6,936 bases of DNA from JANNAV01 sp031384695 (GCA_031384695.1 JANNAV010000140.1:1-6936); one strand, 5' to 3'. Positions 1 to 6,826 are shown, counted from the first letter of the stretch. Notes: a model not told the origin generated them from the letters alone. Translations and numbers: made by a program.

Positions 1-375
1 CTGCTTGCCCCCATGCTCGCGGGCGTGGTGGCCCAGCGTCTGGTGCGCCGCCTCTGCCCCGATTGCCGCGCCCCCGGCCACGCCACCGCCGGTGAGGCCG
101 CCCTGATCGACGGCCTCACCCCCGGCGAGCCCCTCTTTCGCGCCACCGGCTGCCCCGCCTGTCTGGGCCAGGGTTATCGGGGCCGCTCAGGGGTTTACGA
201 GGTGGTGGCCATCACCCGCGAGATCGAGGCGCTGATCCACACCGGCGCCTCGGAGGCCGATCTAACCGCTGCCGCCCGCCGCGACGGCCCCGGCCTGATC
301 GCCGACGCCCTGCGCCAGATCCGCGCCGGACTAACCACCGTCGAAGACGCCGCCCGCGTCGCCAGAGAGGTTTAG
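1..375 (+). CDS. gspE: Type II secretion ATPase GspE, C-terminal end (5' partial)
   Basis: The reading frame is open from the first base and ends at TAG 373-375, so only the last ~124 residues are present. GspE is the cytoplasmic hexameric ATPase that powers pseudopilus assembly by binding the GspL/GspF platform. The Walker A and B, Asp box and His box regions lie upstream of the window. What is visible is diagnostic: a 'GVVAQRLVRRLCPDC' segment followed by a second 'GCPACLGQGYRGRSGVYEV' segment, giving a CxxC-x28-CxxC tetracysteine zinc-binding motif typical of GspE. The C-terminus has the usual 'GLTTVEDAARV' ending. PilB of type IV pili has a related motif, but the following gspF, gspJ and gspK genes favour GspE. 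The ATG at 13 is internal to the gene and not a start. The gene is separated from gspF by 60 bp. Confidence 0.93.
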   Translation: MLAPMLAGVVAQRLVRRLCPDCRAPGHATAGEAALIDGLTPGEPLFRATGCPACLGQGYRGRSGVYEVVAITREIEALIHTGASEADLTAAARRDGPGLIADALRQIRAGLTTVEDAARVAREV

Positions 376-435
376 GCCGCGATGACCCTTCACCAGAACA
401 CCCCCTCCGTTGCGCCAAAGCAAAGTTCATAATCC

Positions 436-1653
436 ATGGCAGCTTACCGCTATAAAGCCATAGACTCACTGGGAAAATCCAGTTCCGGCATGGTCGAGGC
501 TGCCTCCCCCGCGCAGGCCCGTCAATCCCTGCGCGGGCGCGGCCTTTTGCCGGTCGAACTGGCCGCCAGCGCGGTCGAGGCCGCCACACCCGGCCAAACC
601 AAAACCAAAGCCGCCCCCCGCATCTCCACCGCCGCCCTGTCGCTTGTCACCCGCCAGATGGCCACCCTGCTGCGCTCGGGTCTGCGGGTTGAAGAGGCGC
701 TGCAAACCATCGCCAGCGGCCAGCCCCCCAAGGTGGCAGGCATGCTGCTGACCCTGCGCGCGCAGGTGCTGGAGGGGCGCAGCTTTGGCACCTCGCTTGA
801 CAGCTACCGCCAGATTTTCACCGATTTCTACCGCGCCTCGGTCCGTGCGGGCGAACACTCCGGCCGCCTTGATCAGGTGATGACCCACCTCGCGGCTTTT
901 GTGGAAAACCGCGCCCGCAACCGGCAAACCGTGCAACTGGCGCTGCTTTATCCCGCACTTCTGGGCGTGGTCAGCCTTGGCATCATCACCCTGCTGATGG
1001 TGTTCGTGGTGCCCGATATCGTCAGGGTGTTCCGCGACCGTGGCGCTGATCTGCCGCTTCTCACCCGCGCCCTGATCGCTCTTTCCGAGGCGATCCGCGC
1101 GCTTGGCCTTTACGCCGCCGCAGCCATTGCACTAAGCCTCGCAGCCCTCAACCGCTGGCTCAGAACCCCCGCCAACCGCCTGCGCTGGCACCGGGCGCTG
1201 GCGCAAAACCGCGCCACCCGCCGCCTCGTCCAACGGATGAACGCCGCGCAATTCGCGGGCACCCTCGCCACACTTCTCCTCAGCCGGGTGCCCCTGCTCG
1301 AGGCGCTTACCGCCGCCGCCGATGTCACACCCAACCTTTACATTCGTGCGCAAGTCACTGAAGTCACCGGGAAAGTCCGTCAAGGCGTCAACCTGCACCG
1401 CGCCATGGACGAGGCCAAAGCCTTTCCCGCCATGATGGTCGCCATGGTCGCCAGCGGCGAGGCCAGCGGCGATCTGGGGCAGGCACTGGACCATGCCGCA
1501 GCTGAACAACAGCGCGATCTCGATGCCTGGGTGCGCGCCATGGTCGCCCTTGTGGAACCCGCAATCCTTTTGATCATGGGCGGCCTCGTGATGGCGATGG
1601 TGCTGGCCATCCTGTTGCCGATCATGTCGCTCAACAACCTCGCCGACGGCTGA
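436..1653 (+). CDS. gspF: Type II secretion inner-membrane platform protein GspF
   Basis: GspF is the polytopic inner-membrane core of the T2SS assembly platform; it contacts the GspE ATPase and GspL and is thought to couple ATP hydrolysis to pseudopilin extraction. The 405 residues match the usual family length. The N-terminus 'MAAYRYKAIDSLGKSSSG' is the typical GspF opening and fixes the start at 436. Two homologous T2SSF domains are visible at about residues 66-190 and 269-393, each with a repeated 'SVRAGEHSGRLDQ' / 'VASGEASGDLGQ' type motif (from about 135 and 338). Hydrophobic segments lie near 168-192, 216-238 and 371-397, the expected three-helix topology. No clear Shine-Dalgarno precedes the ATG. 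A 16-codon open frame (382-432) ends 3 bp upstream, so translational coupling is possible. The next gene follows after 23 bp. A type IV pilus PilC-like protein is the alternative, made unlikely by context. Confidence 0.97.
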   Translation: MAAYRYKAIDSLGKSSSGMVEAASPAQARQSLRGRGLLPVELAASAVEAATPGQTKTKAAPRISTAALSLVTRQMATLLRSGLRVEEALQTIASGQPPKVAGMLLTLRAQVLEGRSFGTSLDSYRQIFTDFYRASVRAGEHSGRLDQVMTHLAAFVENRARNRQTVQLALLYPALLGVVSLGIITLLMVFVVPDIVRVFRDRGADLPLLTRALIALSEAIRALGLYAAAAIALSLAALNRWLRTPANRLRWHRALAQNRATRRLVQRMNAAQFAGTLATLLLSRVPLLEALTAAADVTPNLYIRAQVTEVTGKVRQGVNLHRAMDEAKAFPAMMVAMVASGEASGDLGQALDHAAAEQQRDLDAWVRAMVALVEPAILLIMGGLVMAMVLAILLPIMSLNNLADG

Positions 1654-1676
1654 ACCCACTGTACAGGAGCTCGCAA

Positions 1677-2762
1677 ATGACCCTCTCCCGCCGCCACCTG
1701 CTGCACGCAGCCCTCGCCCTGCCGTGGCTTGCCGCCTGCGGCAATCTGCCCGCCACCACCACGCGCTCCAGTTCCGGCACCGGCGGGCGCGAAACCGCCC
1801 TGCTGCTGCCGCTCACCGGTGCGGCCTCAGCCATCGGCCAGAACATGGCGCGCGCGGCGTCGCTTGCCACCGCCGCCAACCCCGATGCCGCCCCCCCGGT
1901 CTATGACACCGGCGACACCGCCGAAGGTGCTGCATCCGCCGCCGCCATGGCCATCACCAAAGGTGCCAAACTGCTGATTGGCCCGCTCAAATCCGATCAG
2001 ACCCCGGCGGTGCTGGCGGTGGCGGGCAAAATCCCCGTCATCACCTTTTCCAATGACGAAACCCTCACCGGCAGCGGCGCCTATGTAATGGGCCTGACGC
2101 CGGCGCAATCGGTCGCCACCATGTTCAGCTATGCCGCAGCCCAAGGCGTTACCCGCATCGCGGTGCTGACAGGTGCCGGGCCCTTGGGGGCGGCCACCGC
2201 CCTCGCCGCCCGCCAGATCGCCGCCGCAGGCGGCATCACCCTCACCGCCATCCTCACCCGCGACCCCACCCAATCCGGCCTGATCGAGGCACTGAGGCAG
2301 GCGGGCGGCGGCCTGCCGCAAGCGGTCTATCTGCCCGATGGCGGCAAAACCCTCACCGGTTTCGCGCGTGGCCTGAAAGGTGCCGATCTGCGCCTGATGG
2401 GTTCGGTGCAATGGGGGGCCGCCGATATTGCCGCCGATGCCAATCTGGCGGGGGCATGGTACACCGCCCCGCCGCCCGATCTTTTCACCCCCTTCGCCGA
2501 TGCCTTTCAGGCCAGCTTTGCCGAGGCCCCCGGTTCGGTCGCGGGCGTGGTCGCGGGCCTTGGCCATGATGCGGCTTTGCTGGCGGTCGGCCTTGGCAAC
2601 GGCCCCGGCCTCAGCCGCAAGAACATCGAGCGTGCCGCCGGTTTCACCGGTGTGCTGGGGGCGTTCCGTTTTCTGAAAGATGGCCGCTGCCAGCGCGATC
2701 TTTCGGTCCTCACGCTAAACGGCGGTGCCATCTCGGTGCTGGCCGAGGTGACAGGCACATGA
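1677..2762 (+). CDS. LpoA-like / type I periplasmic-binding-fold lipoprotein embedded in the T2SS operon
   Basis: A 361-residue exported lipoprotein. The N-terminus carries a hydrophobic stretch ending in a lipobox L18-A19-A20-C21, and it begins with S4-R5-R6-H-L-L, a twin-arginine-like motif, so Tat export followed by lipidation is possible. Glycine at +2 after the cysteine means no Asp retention signal, suggesting outer-membrane sorting. The mature part resembles the Peripla_BP_6 / penicillin-binding-protein activator group: 'ALLLPLTGAASAIGQNMARA' at 41-60, 'TKGAKLLIGPLKSD' at 94-107, 'IPVITFSNDETLTGSGAYVMG' region at 119-139, and a second lobe from about 143. Such proteins bind small ligands or, as LpoA, activate peptidoglycan synthases; the specific role here is unknown. 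The start is supported by AGGAG at 1665-1669, 7 nt before ATG. It overlaps gspJ by 4 bp (ATGA), so it is translated with the secretion genes. The family assignment is from remembered motifs and has not been searched. Confidence 0.88.
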   Translation: MTLSRRHLLHAALALPWLAACGNLPATTTRSSSGTGGRETALLLPLTGAASAIGQNMARAASLATAANPDAAPPVYDTGDTAEGAASAAAMAITKGAKLLIGPLKSDQTPAVLAVAGKIPVITFSNDETLTGSGAYVMGLTPAQSVATMFSYAAAQGVTRIAVLTGAGPLGAATALAARQIAAAGGITLTAILTRDPTQSGLIEALRQAGGGLPQAVYLPDGGKTLTGFARGLKGADLRLMGSVQWGAADIAADANLAGAWYTAPPPDLFTPFADAFQASFAEAPGSVAGVVAGLGHDAALLAVGLGNGPGLSRKNIERAAGFTGVLGAFRFLKDGRCQRDLSVLTLNGGAISVLAEVTGT

Positions 2763-3307
2763 AACCGCCCCCCAGACGCCAGCCCACCGCAGGCGTCACC
2801 CTGATCGAGATGATGATTGCACTCGCCCTTTTCGCCCTGATCGGCAGCGCCGGTTTTACCATGCTGGATCAGGTGTTGCGCGCCCAGAGCCGCAGCGAAG
2901 GCCGCCTTGAACACCTCGCCCGGATCGAGCGCGCCCTGCACCTTGTGCTGCTGGATTTCGCCATGGCCGAACCGCACAGCCTGACCACCGATCCCCCCGG
3001 CATCAACCGCAGCAGCACCGGTGGCAGCCTGACCCTGCACTACCGCCTCACCGGCACCACCTGGCACCGCGAACTGGCCGACACCTCCGGCGCACCGCTC
3101 GCCGATCAGCCCATCCTCACCGGCGTGGACAGCGTCAGCTGGCGCTTTCTGACCCCCGAAGGCCAGTGGAGCCCTACGTGGCCCACCGATGCCACCCCCA
3201 CCCTCGCCACCCCACGCAATCCCCGCGCGGTCGAGGTGCTGCTCACCCTGCAAGGCGGCAAAGGCTCCTTGCGCCGCGTTGCCCCCCTGCCCGCCGATCT
3301 GGAATAA
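2759..3307 (+). CDS. gspJ: Type II secretion minor pseudopilin GspJ
   Basis: GspJ is a minor pseudopilin that forms the tip complex of the T2SS pseudopilus with GspI and GspK. The 182-residue product has a short basic leader ending at G12, then V13-T-L-I-E17, the classical prepilin peptidase site with Glu at +5, and a hydrophobic helix to about residue 32. The segment after the helix, with a 'MLDQVL' stretch and a long amphipathic helix rich in Arg and Glu to about residue 72, fits GspJ better than GspH or GspI, as does the position directly before gspK. The ATG overlaps the stop of the lipoprotein gene (ATGA, 2759-2762), implying coupled translation. gspK starts 3 bp after its stop. The length is slightly below the ~200 residues common for GspJ. 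Maturation would be by the prepilin peptidase encoded at 6196-6693. Confidence 0.9.
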   Translation: MKPPPRRQPTAGVTLIEMMIALALFALIGSAGFTMLDQVLRAQSRSEGRLEHLARIERALHLVLLDFAMAEPHSLTTDPPGINRSSTGGSLTLHYRLTGTTWHRELADTSGAPLADQPILTGVDSVSWRFLTPEGQWSPTWPTDATPTLATPRNPRAVEVLLTLQGGKGSLRRVAPLPADLE

Positions 3308-3310
3308 CCC

Positions 3311-4144
3311 ATGCGCAACTGCCAATCCGGCGTGATCCTGATCAATGTGCTGGTGATCCTCGCCCTCACCTCCGCCGTGCTGCTGGTAATGATCCGCGCC
3401 TCCGATGTCTCCATCGCCCGCGCCCAGCTTTATGCCGAGGCGGCTCAGGGCCTTGCCCTGATCGCAGGCGGCGAGGCCAGCGCCATCGCGGCCCTGAAAC
3501 GCGACATGACCGACGCCGCTGAGGCCGACCATCTGGCCGAGCCATGGGCCGCCATCGCCCAGGCCGAAACCGCGATTGACGCGGGCACCTTCGCCCTGCA
3601 GATCAGTGACGCGCAAAGCCGCTTCAACCTGAACTCGATTGCAGGTTCGGGCGTGGTCGGTCCGCAAATTCTGGGCCGGATCGCCGCCCGCCTGAAACTG
3701 CCCGCCGATACCGCGCCGCGCATCCTCGCGCGGCTGGCACAGCCCAAACCCCTGCGCAGTCTGGGCCAGCTTGGCCCCGAGGCAGGGCTCGCCCCCGAAA
3801 CCCTGCAAGCGCTGGCCCCCCTGATCACCGTTCTGCCGGGCCGCCGCGATATCAACCTCAACACCGCCCCCGCCGATCTGATCTTCGCCCTCACCAACAC
3901 CCCGGTGCAGGCCCGCACCCTGATCGCCATCCGCAACCGGCAGGGCTACCTCACCCCCGGCGATATCGCCGCCGCCGAAGTGATCCTGCCCCTGGGCACC
4001 GGCTTTACCTCGCAGCTTTTCCAGATCACCACCACCGTGCGGGTGGGCAGCACCGGCCAATCGCTGCACAGCCTGCTGTCACGCGGCCAGAACACGGCGG
4101 GCGGCGCAGAAGTCGTTGTCATCGCCCGCAGCACCGGGCCGTGA
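3311..4144 (+). CDS. gspK: Type II secretion minor pseudopilin GspK
   Basis: GspK is the large minor pseudopilin that caps the pseudopilus tip and makes a complex with GspI and GspJ. The leader ends at G7, followed by V8-I-L-I-N12 and a hydrophobic helix to about residue 28. Residue +5 of the mature protein is Asn, not Glu; lack of Glu5 is a known trait of GspK. Further hallmarks are 'FNLNS' at 105-109 and 'DINLNTAP' at 180-187, which frame the inserted alpha-helical domain, and a C-terminal 'LFQITTTVRVG' strand region at 236-246. At 277 residues it is shorter than many GspK proteins (roughly 300-340), with a compact helical domain. The start lies 3 bp after the gspJ stop with only a weak GGAA upstream, so coupling to gspJ is likely. 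It is the last secretion gene of this run; gspL and gspM do not follow. Confidence 0.92.
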   Translation: MRNCQSGVILINVLVILALTSAVLLVMIRASDVSIARAQLYAEAAQGLALIAGGEASAIAALKRDMTDAAEADHLAEPWAAIAQAETAIDAGTFALQISDAQSRFNLNSIAGSGVVGPQILGRIAARLKLPADTAPRILARLAQPKPLRSLGQLGPEAGLAPETLQALAPLITVLPGRRDINLNTAPADLIFALTNTPVQARTLIAIRNRQGYLTPGDIAAAEVILPLGTGFTSQLFQITTTVRVGSTGQSLHSLLSRGQNTAGGAEVVVIARSTGP

Positions 4145-4370
4145 AAAAGGCGTTTAACATCTCGATGTAATTATGAAATGACCACCCCCCTGCATCGCTT
4201 GCCAGATTTGATTTCAATCAGGCACCGGGCAATGCCCCTGCAGCCCGCCGCACACGCCCGCAAGCCTTTCCACTCCCAAAAAAGACAGGGCGGCGATCTT
4301 TCGATCACCGCCCCGCTCACCGCCTGCCCCCGGCTCATGGGGTTGGCGGTTTTCTACACTGGCCCAAGCC
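4145..4370. other. Convergent intergenic region between gspK and the DUF4331 gene
   Basis: This stretch of 226 bp contains the ends of two converging genes. No convincing coding frame is seen. A short inverted repeat (ACATC-TC-GATGT) lies near 4158-4169 just after gspK, but its 2-nt centre and the lack of a T tract make it a poor terminator. The only strong signal is the minus-strand terminator hairpin at 4278-4313. No comparable terminator for the plus-strand secretion operon is apparent. Confidence 0.6.
4278..4313 (-). terminator. Rho-independent terminator of the DUF4331 gene
   Basis: Read on the minus strand, GGGCGG-T-GATC, loop GAAA, GATC-C-CCGCCC forms a hairpin of two perfect blocks (6 and 4 bp) separated by one mismatch and closed by a GNRA-type tetraloop. 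It is followed by TGTC and six T residues (4278-4283 on the plus strand as A). It lies 58 nt beyond the DUF4331 stop codon, in the right orientation. On the plus strand no T tract follows the stem, so it should act mainly on minus-strand transcripts. Confidence 0.78.
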
Positions 4371-5981
4371 TCAGTTCGGCGAACCGGCAATCGGGTTGTT
4401 GAGGTAGGGAAAGCGGTCCAACAACTCGGTCGCCCGGATCGGTGCACCATCGGTGAAGGGTGCAGTCCCAACCGGCGCCTGCGACGGCGTGCACAGCCCA
4501 AGGTTCACAAAGTCGCTCGGCGTGTTTTCAACAGCCCCCGGCACACCCAACTCCGCCCCAAGCGGCAAAGGATGGCAAAGCGCCCCCATCACCACCCGCA
4601 ACGCGATATCCACCGTGTCATCGGCAGGACGGCGGCCATTCGGAAAGCCCGCCAGATCCTCGGCCACCAGACCAAACGTGTTCTGATTGGCCCGCAACGT
4701 CACCGGAAACCCGGTGTTCAGCCGCAGCATTTCCGAACCCGTCACCGTCGACATCTGGTTCACGCCGGGGAACCCCGTCAGGAACGCCGTCACAAGGTCA
4801 TTGCGCGGAAAGTTCGAAGGCGCAATGTTGGTGGGAGAGCCGACAGCACTGCGGAACAACAGGTCAAGCAATGCCGGCAGGCTCGGGTTGGTCACATAGG
4901 TGGCCAAGGCGCCATCCTGCGTCGGCACCGCCGAGTTGAACAGATCCTTGTCCTTCAAACCGATGACCAACTCGTTGACCAACGGGTTCGAAAGCCGCGA
5001 CACCTGGGTAAAGCCGCCGCTGTCGGTGGTGGCGCCGTTATAGGCCGGCAGCAGGTTGTGCACCTGCGTGGTCGGCAGGCTGGCGGTGGTCCAGCCACCG
5101 ATCACGCCATTGCCATCACCGATCAGACACGAGATCGGCAGTTCCAGCGCCAGCGAGGTTATGTTGAACTCGCCCACCAGATCGTCATTGGCGCGGTCTT
5201 GCACGATGCCACCCGGAAAGGGCGAGGCGACGTCGTATTGCGGCCAGTTGCTCGACGCGGCACCCTGGATCGGCACCAGATTGACCAGATCGAACACCTC
5301 GCCCAGATTGACCGCGAACGCTTCCGCCCGCTGCCCCACGAACACCCGCCCCGGCGTGTCACAGCCCGGCATCCGGATCGGCACGATATGGCGGTTGGCA
5401 TAGGTCGGATAGTTCGGGATCGATTTGTTGCCGATATTGTCGATCGGCTTTACAAAGGTGCGGCCATTGCCGTTCGACATCGCGCGTTTCTGCCCGGTGC
5501 GCCGGTCACCGCGGATCAGATCCACCGTGTAGCTTTCGCTTTCGTTGATGCTGGGGCTGCCAACAGCCGCCGCAATCGCGCCTGCCTGACGCAGCGGAAT
5601 AGCCACGTTCTGCCCGCCCACGTTCAGCGCGATCCCCGTGCCACCCTGCAACGCCGTGTCAAAGTTGAACTGGAACGTCAGGTCTTCCACCGCATCGCCG
5701 TTGTTGTCGATGTGGATCTCGTAGATCGCATCATTGTCGAGCGTAAAGTAGTTCGGCCCCCCGTAAGGCGCCTGCAACGGCACATAGTTGGCAATCAGGG
5801 TCACAAAGTCCGCACGCCCCGGCTCGTAACTGCGGAACATGTAAAAGTCGGTGGCATCCACTTTCGGGGCACCCGAAATCGTGGGCGCTTCGCGGTGGCT
5901 CGAGGCGGTGGCCATGGGGGCTGCAAGCGCCACCACACCGGCCAGCGCCGTCCCCATCAGATAAACTGCGTTCAGTCTCAT
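4371..5981 (-). CDS. Exported DUF4331 domain protein, function unknown
   Basis: The 536-residue protein begins with a Sec-type signal peptide: short N-region with one Arg, hydrophobic core at about 5-22, and an A24-T25-A26 cleavage site. The mature protein would start 'SSHREAPTISGAPKVDATDFYMF' in region 27-49, the hallmark opening of DUF4331 proteins. A second typical element is 'DAIYEIHIDNNGDAVEDLTF' (84-103), including an Asp/Asn-rich D92-N94-D96-D100 loop that resembles a calcium site. The end 'RFPYLNNP' (523-530) also fits the family. Four cysteines (207, 285, 469, 497) could form disulfides outside the cytoplasm. No enzymatic activity is established for this family. The start is fixed by GGAGG (5987-5991 on the plus strand as CCTCC), 5 nt before ATG. 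The gene stands alone on the minus strand between secretion genes and has its own terminator, so it is probably monocistronic. Confidence 0.94.
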   Translation of the reverse strand: MRLNAVYLMGTALAGVVALAAPMATASSHREAPTISGAPKVDATDFYMFRSYEPGRADFVTLIANYVPLQAPYGGPNYFTLDNDAIYEIHIDNNGDAVEDLTFQFNFDTALQGGTGIALNVGGQNVAIPLRQAGAIAAAVGSPSINESESYTVDLIRGDRRTGQKRAMSNGNGRTFVKPIDNIGNKSIPNYPTYANRHIVPIRMPGCDTPGRVFVGQRAEAFAVNLGEVFDLVNLVPIQGAASSNWPQYDVASPFPGGIVQDRANDDLVGEFNITSLALELPISCLIGDGNGVIGGWTTASLPTTQVHNLLPAYNGATTDSGGFTQVSRLSNPLVNELVIGLKDKDLFNSAVPTQDGALATYVTNPSLPALLDLLFRSAVGSPTNIAPSNFPRNDLVTAFLTGFPGVNQMSTVTGSEMLRLNTGFPVTLRANQNTFGLVAEDLAGFPNGRRPADDTVDIALRVVMGALCHPLPLGAELGVPGAVENTPSDFVNLGLCTPSQAPVGTAPFTDGAPIRATELLDRFPYLNNPIAGSPN

Positions 5982-6195
5982 AAGTTCCTCCGTTCAGCAG
6001 GCACCAGTTACCCGCTTGTTGCCGCGCTACCGCGTGTTATGTGGACTTTGGTGGCAGGTTTGGTCCGGCAAACACCGGTGCAGACCCCAACCCAGCCACT
6101 GTTCTGGCAGGCGAAGTTACGGACGGTCCGGCGCGATAGTTTCAGCCAACCTTGCCCGACGCCTGCGAATTGACGCGAAAGGCTCTCACGAACCC
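5982..6195. promoter_or_regulatory. Divergent intergenic region, presumed promoters for DUF4331 and prepilin peptidase genes
   Basis: These 214 bp separate two divergent genes, so promoters in both directions are expected here. The only clear translation signal is the GGAGG for the DUF4331 gene next to 5987-5991. No convincing sigma-70 -35/-10 pair was found by eye. A perfect inverted repeat CGGAC-G-GTCCG sits at 6120-6130. It is bracketed on the minus strand by TGAAAC (6139-6144) and CGTAAC (6116-6121) with a 17-nt gap, weakly like an ECF-sigma promoter. A frame in phase with the peptidase is open through much of this region, but its translation is not peptidase-like. Confidence 0.45.
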
Positions 6196-6693
6196 GTGAA
6201 CTTGCTGGCCACCCATCCCGCTGCCCTCGTGCTGCCCGCAACCCTTCTCCTGACGGTGGCGCTGGCGGCCATCGCCCGCATTGATGCGGCCACCCTGCGC
6301 ATTCCCGATACGCTGTCGCTGCCGCTGATCGCGGCCGGCCTGCTTTGGGCGGCCCTGCTGCCCGGCCAACCGCTGGCAGGTCATCTGATCGGCGCCGCCG
6401 CGGGCTATGTTAGCCTCGCGCTGATCGGCGAGGTTTATTTTCGCAAGACCGGCACCGAGGGCCTCGGCCTCGGCGACGCCAAGCTTTACGCAGCCGCAGG
6501 CGCATGGCTCGGCTGGCAGGCCCTGCCACCGGTGCTGCTGATCGCGGCCACCGCCGGACTGATCGCGGCGCTCACCCGCAGCAGGCACCCCGACGCATCC
6601 CGCGCGCTGGCCTTCGGCCCCTGGCTCGCGCTTGGTTTCTGGCTGGTCTGGCTTTGGCAGATCCTCGCGCCTCTGGCTTGGGATGGGTTTTGA
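6196..6693 (+). CDS. A24-family prepilin peptidase, short form without methyltransferase domain
   Basis: This inner-membrane aspartyl protease would cleave leader peptides from the T2SS pseudopilins, including GspJ and GspK. With a GTG start at 6196 the product is 165 residues and almost entirely hydrophobic helices. The first catalytic Asp is D30 in 'ARIDAATLRIPD', and the second is D94 in the G91-L92-G93-D94-A-K-L motif, the GxGD signature of the family. GspO/PilD proteins are usually ~250-290 residues with an N-terminal cysteine-containing domain and methyltransferase region; that part is absent, as in CpaA/TadV-type short peptidases. The frame is open upstream to about 6016, but those residues are Arg/Trp/Cys-rich and unlike the family, so GTG 6196 is preferred; TTG 6202 is an alternative. 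Ribosome binding is weak (GAAAGG at 6177-6182, 13 nt away). Context favours a T2SS role, but a Tad or type IV pilus role cannot be excluded. Confidence 0.9.
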   Translation: MNLLATHPAALVLPATLLLTVALAAIARIDAATLRIPDTLSLPLIAAGLLWAALLPGQPLAGHLIGAAAGYVSLALIGEVYFRKTGTEGLGLGDAKLYAAAGAWLGWQALPPVLLIAATAGLIAALTRSRHPDASRALAFGPWLALGFWLVWLWQILAPLAWDGF

Positions 6694-6826
6694 AGGAACC
6701 AAAAGCGCAATTCGGGTTTGCACACCCCGAAGCAATCCGAAACCGCGCCAGCGCAATATTTGCCCAAAACGCGCCGCCGCAAAAGCGCGCGCTGTATCCT
6801 CGCTCCATCCCAAAAAAACCGCTCCC

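Noticed and set aside
2507..4069. Long minus-strand open frame (520 codons) opposite gspJ and gspK
   Set aside because: Composition is Gly/Gln/Ala-rich and low in complexity, and it crosses two well-supported plus-strand genes. It is a GC-bias shadow.
4158..4169. Small inverted repeat after gspK as operon terminator
   Set aside because: Five-bp arms with a 2-nt centre and no following T tract do not make a credible intrinsic terminator.
4572..6173. Long plus-strand open frame (533 codons) opposite the DUF4331 gene
   Set aside because: Its translation is rich in Arg, His and Gln with no domain character, as expected of the antisense of a GC-rich gene. The minus-strand frame has a signal peptide, a strong Shine-Dalgarno, family motifs and a terminator.
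6016..6195. N-terminal extension of the prepilin peptidase from ATG 6016
   Set aside because: The 60 added residues are Arg/Trp/Cys/Ser-rich and resemble neither the PilD cysteine domain nor a signal sequence. Short A24 peptidases start directly at the first membrane helix, which fits GTG 6196.
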